The translations under genes were made by a program, and so were the position numbers. This document shows, one piece after another, positions 29,195 to 33,708 of a DNA stretch of 33,708 nt. The stretch covers positions 1 through 33,708 of the forward strand of contig METI01000155.1 of assembly GCA_001771285.1 (NCBI GenBank), in the 5' to 3' direction. Below the pieces are notes generated by a model. The model saw only the letters and a list, made by a program, of their open reading frames with translations. It had not been told where the DNA came from and ran no database searches. This stretch comes from a candidate division NC10 bacterium RIFCSPLOWO2_12_FULL_66_18 (GTDB lineage Bacteria; Methylomirabilota; Methylomirabilia; Methylomirabilales; 2-02-FULL-66-22). Position 1 is the stretch's first letter; the number at the start of each line of letters is the position of its first letter.

Positions 29195-30274
29195 TCAGGC
29201 CTCCTGGGGTCGGCGGGTCTGGGGGTACGAGCCCAGGACCTTGAGAAAGATGCACTCGTCCCGGAGGGCCTCCAGGGCGCGCTGGACCCGCGGCTCGCCG
29301 GCGTGGCCCTCGAAATCCACGTAGAAGACGTATTCCCACACCCGCTTCTTGGACGGCCGGGATTCGATCTTGGTCAGATTGATCTGGTATTCCGCGAACG
29401 GCTGGAGGATCCGGTGCAGTGCCCCCACCCGGTCTTTGATGGAGAACAGGATGGAGGTCTTGTCGGCCGCCGTCGGCGCCGTGGGCTTGCGTCCGATGAT
29501 CAGGAAGCGGGTCATGTTGTTGGGATGATCCTCGATCCGCCGCTGGAGGATGGTGAGTCCGTACAGGCTGGCCGCCAGCTCCGAGGCGATGGCGGCCGCC
29601 CCCGGCTCCGACGCCGCGGTCTCGGCCGCGGCCGCCGTGCTGCTGGTCTCGATCACAGGGATGTGGGGAGAGTGGGTCTCCAGCCACTTGCGCGCCTCCG
29701 CCAGGGCGTGCGGGTGCGAGTAGATCTGCCGGATCTCCGCCAGGGAGCCAGCCCGGCTGAGCAGGTGCAGGGCGGTTTCCACCACCACCTCGCCGCAGAT
29801 CAGGAGGCTGGAGTCCACGAACATGTCCAGCGTGTGGCTGACGATGCCCTCGGTGGAGTTCTCCACCGGGACGGCCCCGTAGTCGGCATTGCCCTTCTCC
29901 ACCTCGGCGAACACCTCGCCGATGCTGCGCATGGCCAGGAACTGCGCCGAGAGCCCGAACCGCTCCATGGCGGCCAGGTGCGAGAAGGTGGCCCGCGGGC
30001 CCAGGTACGCCACCCGGAGGGGGTGCTCCAGTGAGAGGCAGGCGGAGATCACCTCGCGAAACACCGGTCGCACCGCCTGGACGGGAAACGGCCCGGTGTT
30101 CTCCCCGGCCAGGCGGGCGTAGATCTCCTCCTCGCGCTGGGGAACGTGGTACTCCAGGTTCTGCTCCGCCTTCAGGCGGCCGACCTCGAGGACCAGCTCC
30201 GCCCGGCGGTTCAGCAGGCGGAGGATCTGCGAATCAATCTCGTCAATTGTCTTGCGCAGCTCGATGATCCGCAC
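29195..30274 (-). CDS. pheA: Bifunctional chorismate mutase/prephenate dehydratase
   Basis: 359 residues from GTG 30274 with GAGG 6 nt upstream; the longer frame to 30346 is not supported. Three domains in order: AroQ chorismate mutase, residues 1-85 (IIELRKTIDEIDSQILRLLNRRAELVLEVGRLK, with the catalytic Arg/Lys set); prephenate dehydratase, about 90-265 (RVAYLGPRATFSHLAAME, GAVPVENSTEGIV, and the TRF motif in NNMTRFLIIG); and the ACT domain, 275-355, with ESRPSKKRVWEYVFYVDFEGH, whose ESRP motif binds phenylalanine. It converts chorismate to phenylpyruvate and should be inhibited by phenylalanine. Together with aroF, tyrA and the HisC-like gene it makes the aromatic operon almost complete from both ends of the pathway. 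Confidence 0.95.
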   Translation of the reverse strand: MRIIELRKTIDEIDSQILRLLNRRAELVLEVGRLKAEQNLEYHVPQREEEIYARLAGENTGPFPVQAVRPVFREVISACLSLEHPLRVAYLGPRATFSHLAAMERFGLSAQFLAMRSIGEVFAEVEKGNADYGAVPVENSTEGIVSHTLDMFVDSSLLICGEVVVETALHLLSRAGSLAEIRQIYSHPHALAEARKWLETHSPHIPVIETSSTAAAAETAASEPGAAAIASELAASLYGLTILQRRIEDHPNNMTRFLIIGRKPTAPTAADKTSILFSIKDRVGALHRILQPFAEYQINLTKIESRPSKKRVWEYVFYVDFEGHAGEPRVQRALEALRDECIFLKVLGSYPQTRRPQEA

Positions 30275-30430
30275 GGATGACCTCGCGCTGGAGCGTCGGC
30301 CAGGGTGTCCTGCCGGCATGATAGCCGGGCGCCCGGAGCCGATCAAGGGCTTTCTGGGGGCCGCCCCGTCCGGCGAAGCGCTTCCCGCTGCCCGGCTCGC
30401 AAATCCACGGGGACCTCGGCCCCACGGGTC

Positions 30431-31204
30431 TCATATCCCGGACGGATCCGTGTCTGGAACGAGCGCGCGGAGCGCGCGGAGCTCGTCCGCCGAGAGCGGA
30501 CGCCACTGTCCCCGGGGGAGCGATCCGAGCCGGATCGGACCCAGGGCCACCCGGATGAGCTTCAGGACGGGGTGGCCGAGGGCCTCGCACATCCGCCGGA
30601 CCTGGCGGTAGCGACCCTGCTCCAGCGTGACGCCGATCCAGGCGTTCTGCCGGGTCGGATGGAGCAACTCCACCCCCAGGGCCTTCATCCGCTCCCCGTC
30701 GCACACGACCCCCCGCGTCAGACGCGCCAGGCTCTCGGGCGTCGGGTGCCCCTTCAGCTTGGCGTGGTAGACCTTGCGCACGCCGTAGCGGGGATGGGTC
30801 AGGGCATTGGCCAGCGCGCCGTCGTTGGTGAGGAGCAGGAGACCTTCGGTGTCCCAGTCCAGGCGCCCGACCGGGAACAGCCGCGGCTGGCCCGTTTGCT
30901 GGACCAGCGAGGTCACGACTGGACGCCCCTGGGGGTCGGCGCGCGAGGTGATGTAGCCGGCCGGCTTGTGCAGCAGGATGGTGACGAGAGCCTCGGGCCG
31001 GACCGCTTCCCCATCCACCTGGACGCGATCCCGGCCGGGTCGCACCCGGGTGCCGAGCGTCCGCACGGTCTGGCCGTTCACCTGGACGCGCCCCGCCGCG
31101 ATGAAGGCTTCGCACTGTCGTCGGGACGCGATCCCGGCCCGGGCGAGGAACTTCTGCAACCGCTCCCCTGCGTCGAGTGCCGGTGGCGATGGCCGCTGCT
31201 GCAA
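30431..31204 (-). CDS. RluB/RsuA-family 23S/16S rRNA pseudouridine synthase
   Basis: 257 residues from a TTG at 31204, 4 nt after the scpB stop; a second TTG at the first residues of the S4 domain (LQKFLARAG) is also possible. Domains: S4 RNA-binding (residues 12-75, RLQKFLARAGIASRRQCEAFIAAGRVQVNG) and the pseudouridine synthase core with the catalytic Asp in FPVGRLDWDTEGLLLLTNDG; ARLTRGVVCDGE, and LEQGRYRQVRRMCEALGHPVLKLIRV at the C-terminus. RluB modifies 23S helix 89; RsuA acts on 16S rRNA. The standard neighbourhood scpA-scpB-rluB favours RluB. It is separated from pheA by 156 nt of plain DNA. Confidence 0.92.
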   Translation of the reverse strand: MQQRPSPPALDAGERLQKFLARAGIASRRQCEAFIAAGRVQVNGQTVRTLGTRVRPGRDRVQVDGEAVRPEALVTILLHKPAGYITSRADPQGRPVVTSLVQQTGQPRLFPVGRLDWDTEGLLLLTNDGALANALTHPRYGVRKVYHAKLKGHPTPESLARLTRGVVCDGERMKALGVELLHPTRQNAWIGVTLEQGRYRQVRRMCEALGHPVLKLIRVALGPIRLGSLPRGQWRPLSADELRALRALVPDTDPSGI

Positions 31205-31208
31205 GCGG

Positions 31209-31847
31209 TCAGGACGGCTCCCCGCCTTCGGCCGCCCCCGTCTCCGAGGGGGATGGGGGGGCCGGGGATGGCTCGGCAGCCGTGTTGGCATTCGGGCGTG
31301 CGGGTTCCGCCCCCGAGGCGCCGATGAGCTCATCGATCTCCCTGAGGCTGGGCAGATCGCCCAGGTCCTTGAAGCCAAAGTGCTCCAGAAACTCGCTGCT
31401 CGTCCCGTACAGGATGGGCCGGCCCGCCTCCGCCTTCCGGCCCAGCATGCGAACCAGGCCGCGCTCAAGCAGCGTCCGCATCACCCCGTCCACGTCCACC
31501 CCGCGGATGGCTTCGATCTCCGCCCGGGTGATGGGCTGCTTGTACGCGATGATGGCCAGGGTCTCCAGCGCCGCCCGACTGAGGCGCGCCGGCTTGATCT
31601 GCTGCAACCGCTGGATCCACGGGTGCGCCTCGGGCCGCGTGGCCAGGCGGAATCCCCCCGCCACCTCCTGTACCATGAGGCCGCGGCCCTCGTTCTCGAG
31701 GGCGAGTGCCAGCTCGCGAACCGTGGCCTCGGTCGTCGCCAGATCTTCGTCCCCCAGCACCTCCTGGAGCCGAACCAGGGGCAACGGCTCCTCCACCACG
31801 AAGAGGAGCGCCTCCAGGACGCCGTGCCGATTCAATTCCTCGTTCAC
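31209..31847 (-). CDS. scpB: Segregation and condensation protein B
   Basis: 212 residues from GTG 31847, which has a strong GGAGG 5 nt upstream; the frame is open to a TTG at 31871 with no site. ScpB is a winged-helix partner of the SMC-ScpA condensin in chromosome organisation. Both winged helices are visible: VLEALLFVVEEPLPLVRLQEVLG, then RLSRAALETLAIIAYKQPITRAEIEAIRGVDVDGVMRTLLERGLVRMLGRKAEAGRPILYGTSSEFLEHFGFKDLGDLPSL. The C-terminus (about 185-212) is a low-complexity Ala/Pro/Ser tail. The gene normally follows scpA; here scpA is absent upstream and small unknown genes with accessory features take that place. Confidence 0.94.
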   Translation of the reverse strand: MNEELNRHGVLEALLFVVEEPLPLVRLQEVLGDEDLATTEATVRELALALENEGRGLMVQEVAGGFRLATRPEAHPWIQRLQQIKPARLSRAALETLAIIAYKQPITRAEIEAIRGVDVDGVMRTLLERGLVRMLGRKAEAGRPILYGTSSEFLEHFGFKDLGDLPSLREIDELIGASGAEPARPNANTAAEPSPAPPSPSETGAAEGGEPS

Positions 31848-31901
31848 GCCCGCCTCCTCCAGCAATGCCAATTTCGGCTTTCGAAAGGCGAAGTTCCCGC
31901 T

Positions 31902-32150
31902 TTAGCGCGCCCGGCTAGTAGGTGCTGGCGACGCCGCTGCAAGGGCCCGCTCCGCCTCTTCGGGTACCTCTACGGCGACGAACCATGCTGTCGGGTAAAG
32001 GTAGTCTTCCCCCGATTCGTCCACGACGCGAATATACCCGCGCGCTGCAGCCGATTCGTCTGGAAGAACCCGGTACAACTTGCGGACCTCCAAGTCCTCG
32101 GCGCCTTCGGCCCGAACGCAGATGACGTAACGACGCCTAGCTTTTTTCAT
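31902..32150 (-). CDS. Small protein of unknown function (82 residues)
   Basis: Encoded from ATG 32150, 3 nt after the stop of the next small gene. It starts with a basic MKKARRRYVICVR, then EDLEVRKLYRVLPDESAAARGYIRVVDESGEDYLYPTAWFVAVEVP, which alternates strands in the way of a small beta-barrel (SH3-like). I recall similar small proteins of this kind paired with a partner similar to the next gene, without known function. Its codon use is not strikingly different from the chromosome. No signal peptide or membrane segment. The call is a real but uncharacterised gene, possibly the second gene of a two-gene cassette. Confidence 0.75.
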   Translation of the reverse strand: MKKARRRYVICVRAEGAEDLEVRKLYRVLPDESAAARGYIRVVDESGEDYLYPTAWFVAVEVPEEAERALAAASPAPTSRAR

Positions 32151-32153
32151 GCC

Positions 32154-32387
32154 CTACTCCAGGAAGCGCTTGATCTTGAGCTTCCTCCGTCCGATGCCAT
32201 GGGCCTCGTACCAGTGGAGCTCCACTCGACACGTGGCTCCACTCTCGAGGCGAATCGTCGCTCTCCCCTTCAGTTTCCTCCACCGCCCCCAACCGAACTG
32301 CGCCGCTAGGCGAGCCCGCTCCCGCACCGACGGGCCCTTGGCGATAACCTCCATGTCCTCGATCTCGCCGATGATCTCGAAGTACAT
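32154..32387 (-). CDS. Small protein of unknown function (77 residues)
   Basis: From ATG 32387. The sequence reads MYFEIIGEIEDMEVIAKGPSVRERARLAAQFGWGRWRKLKGRATIRLESGATCRVELHWYEAHGIGRRKLKIKRFLE: a strand, a helix with alternate Arg, and a basic C-terminus. The GRWRKLKGxATIRL and HWYEAHGIGRRxxKIKRFL segments look like a conserved family, which I recall as uncharacterised. The stop is 3 nt from the start of the next gene, so the two are co-expressed. The basic charge would fit nucleic-acid binding, and the paired arrangement resembles toxin-antitoxin modules, but this is not demonstrated. Confidence 0.75.
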   Translation of the reverse strand: MYFEIIGEIEDMEVIAKGPSVRERARLAAQFGWGRWRKLKGRATIRLESGATCRVELHWYEAHGIGRRKLKIKRFLE

Positions 32388-32428
32388 CCCTCTCCAGCTC
32401 TTGCTCGATCATTCTCAGCCCTGGAGCG

Positions 32429-32505
32429 CTAACGATGCGCGTAACCGGCCCGGGTCTGGCGGGCGAAGCCGGCTTGCAAAGGGTCCATGTTCACGCGCGG
32501 GTTAG
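32429..32505. repeat. attC-like imperfect inverted repeat
   Basis: CTAAC (32429-32433) and GTTAG (32501-32505) form the ends of an imperfect inverted repeat: CTAACGATGCGCGTAAC at 32429-32445 faces GTTCACGCGCGGGTTAG at 32489-32505, where the GCGCGT cores pair with a one-base offset. The centre is 43 nt. Short, bulged arms ending in CTAAC and GTTAG are the plan of integron attC sites. The terminal boxes miss the RYYYAAC/GTTRRRY consensus by one or two bases. It lies just 3-prime of the foreign gene at 32527-33489, where a cassette recombination site would be. Confidence 0.4.
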
Positions 32506-32526
32506 GGCGCGACCATAGCGGCCCCT

Positions 32527-33489
32527 TCACGCTTTGCCAGACAGAATACTTGGGTCAATTCGTAGAGCGTATCTTATTGGCATTTCGGTCTTGGGTGGCT
32601 CATTCCGGGTCAGAATGTAAGGGAAATGTTCGGTTTGCATTCCCGCGCAAAGCACAATGAGTCCTTCCACAAAGTCCAAGATGAACTCGACAATGGCGAC
32701 CACATCCTTTGCAATTGCACCAGGTGGGTCGCCGGTTATGTTCCACGTTGGAAGGTGCGTCTTGCGAGTCTCCGCTTCCCAGTAGAAATCCCGGATCTCT
32801 AGAGTCTTCTCACCCGGGTGTTCGAAACAGTTCCGCATTTCCACTATCTACTTGATCCTTGGCTCATTGACTTCAATGAACTTGGCAAATCCAGTACCCG
32901 AGAAGGTCTTGTTCAACCAATCTCGGATCTTGTGGTAATGTGGTCCCGTGAACACTTGTCCAAAGAAAGCATTGATAATTCCTGCTGCATGCTGGAGGGC
33001 CTGTTTGGCACTGAGAAGGAATCGGCCTGCTGCTTCGTGTAGACCTTCATATACTGGGAATGATGTGATTACGTTTCCTCTTAGATTGAGGAAACGATAC
33101 TTCCTTACAATTCGATCGATTTCCGCGTTGATTTCTTCTGCGATTCTCCGGCACTCTAGGATAGAGTTTCTGCAACCCCTTGCCGCTTCCATTACTTTCT
33201 CTCGATCAACCGTATCCTTAAAGGTTGCTTCCTTGAGGAACGCATTTGCCTGCAACACAGTCCGCGCCACGATGTCATTTCCAGCGCCGAATCCTGATAC
33301 ATGCCGGACTATCCAAGGAGCGTTAGGATCAGTCTGCTTCGGGTCGACAGAATCTGGAGAAAGCACCTCGAAGCAGCGGTCTACCTTGTAGATTTCAAGA
33401 GCGTCTCCAGCAGGGCACATCACAAGGATAGGTCCCGTACCTTCGGCAAGCTCGAGGGACATTGCCGAATCTCTCGGTCGGTCACTCAT
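32527..33489 (-). pseudogene. HEPN-like protein gene interrupted by an in-frame TAG
   Basis: From ATG 33489 the frame runs 213 residues to a TAG at 32848-32850, then continues in the same frame to 32527 (another 105 codons). The part after the TAG begins IVEMRNCFEHP, with RNCFEH fitting the Rx4H motif of HEPN ribonucleases. Before the TAG the protein is helical (ARGCRNSILECRRIAEEINAEIDRIVRKYRFL, HEAAGRFLLSAKQALQHAAGIINAFFGQ) and ends EVNEPRIK, which leads naturally into IVEMRN as one helix. So one ancestral gene of about 320 codons seems split by a single stop just before its catalytic motif. A second translation start at GTG 32844 or ATG 32838 could make the C-terminal part alone. The DNA is clearly AT-richer than the neighbouring genes, a sign of transfer. 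HEPN is an inference from the motif and helix pattern. Confidence 0.55.
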
Positions 33490-33708
33490 TTTGGGCTACG
33501 CCCACCAACCCAGAGCGAAGATATCACGTTTGCCAGCACCATCAAGATGAACATAACAACACGTATACAGTCTGTATAAACCCTCAAACACAGACCGTGC
33601 TCCTGTGTATAAGACACTCCACGATTTCACAAGAGTATCTCACAGGTTCAACCCTCCCAGGACTTCCGCGCCGTCGGGGGCTCCGGCGAGGGCCGGTATA
33701 TGCAGACT
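33490..33708. other. AT-richer region upstream of the HEPN-like gene
   Basis: About 220 nt with no supported gene. It contains a near-perfect dyad TATACAG-T-CTGTATA (33564-33578) and, 10 nt on, ACACAG (33588-33593) facing CTGTGT (33603-33608), so similar half-sites recur. These lie about 75-120 nt upstream of the HEPN-like gene and may be its operator region. The final 50 nt return to GC-rich sequence. Confidence 0.5.
33564..33578. promoter_or_regulatory. Palindromic site TATACAG-T-CTGTATA
   Basis: The 7-nt arms are exact reverse complements around one base. A related ACACAG/CTGTGT pair follows at 33588-33608. The spacing and position, upstream of the HEPN-like gene, suggest repressor binding sites; no binding protein is known here. 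Confidence 0.4.

Noticed and set aside
32948..33391. Plus-strand open frame of 147 codons opposite the HEPN-like gene
   Set aside because: Antisense to a frame with better helical pattern and a motif, no ribosome site, Ser/Arg-rich shadow composition.

Overview
This is a GC-rich (clearly above 60 percent by eye) bacterial chromosome segment of mostly housekeeping and metabolic genes, interrupted by two small toxin-antitoxin/mobile islets and a right-hand accessory end of different composition. A TctCBA carboxylate transporter, a flavin-dependent LLM oxidoreductase, a DUF512 radical SAM protein, iron-sulfur-type PurF and very unusual periodic intergenic repeats together suggest an uncultivated soil or sediment lineage such as Methylomirabilota/Rokubacteria or a deltaproteobacterial relative. 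That placement is inference; no rRNA or marker comparison is possible here.

Layout. 1-1586 (minus): a response regulator cut by the window edge and two CheW proteins, with a strong promoter near 1640. 1898-8462 (plus): tctC-tctB-tctA, a Gfo/Idh/MocA oxidoreductase, an LLM flavin oxidoreductase, then ilvE with its own sigma70-like promoter. 8600-14138 (minus): lpdA, lipA, an AlaC-like aminotransferase, purF and a 90-residue protein, closed by a terminator with a 14-bp perfect stem. 14590-15900: a MazEF-type pair with a promoter/operator dyad, a truncated PIN-like gene, the first codons of a REP-type transposase and IS-end-like direct repeats. 15922-19875 (minus): inositol monophosphatase family, argS, thiI. 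20078-21347 (minus): a tightly overlapped three-gene operon (wHTH-nucleotidyltransferase, DUF433, DUF5615 PIN-like). 21620-31847 (minus): DUF512 protein, PerM/AI-2E permease, pgsA, hflX, then an aromatic amino acid block (tyrA, aroF, hisC-like, pheA), an RluB-type pseudouridine synthase and scpB. 31902-33489 (minus): two small unknown proteins, an attC-like inverted repeat and an AT-richer gene carrying a HEPN-like RNCFEH motif, split by one in-frame TAG.

The most unusual feature is a set of intergenic arrays built from 7-, 8-, 9- or 10-nt units with a fixed core and variable positions, several arranged as facing arms around a centre. The cleanest are the octamer array at 11626-11705, the decamer array at 27961-28049 and the nested palindromes at 24614-24805. 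They occupy a large share of the gaps between co-directional genes and in places run into coding sequence (tyrA and lipA starts, thiI end). The second point of interest is regulatory: the wHTH-nucleotidyltransferase operon has two ACCC-N5-GGGT sites exactly 21 bp apart, interleaved with a promoter, in DNA that would otherwise be read as an N-terminal MGT-repeat peptide.
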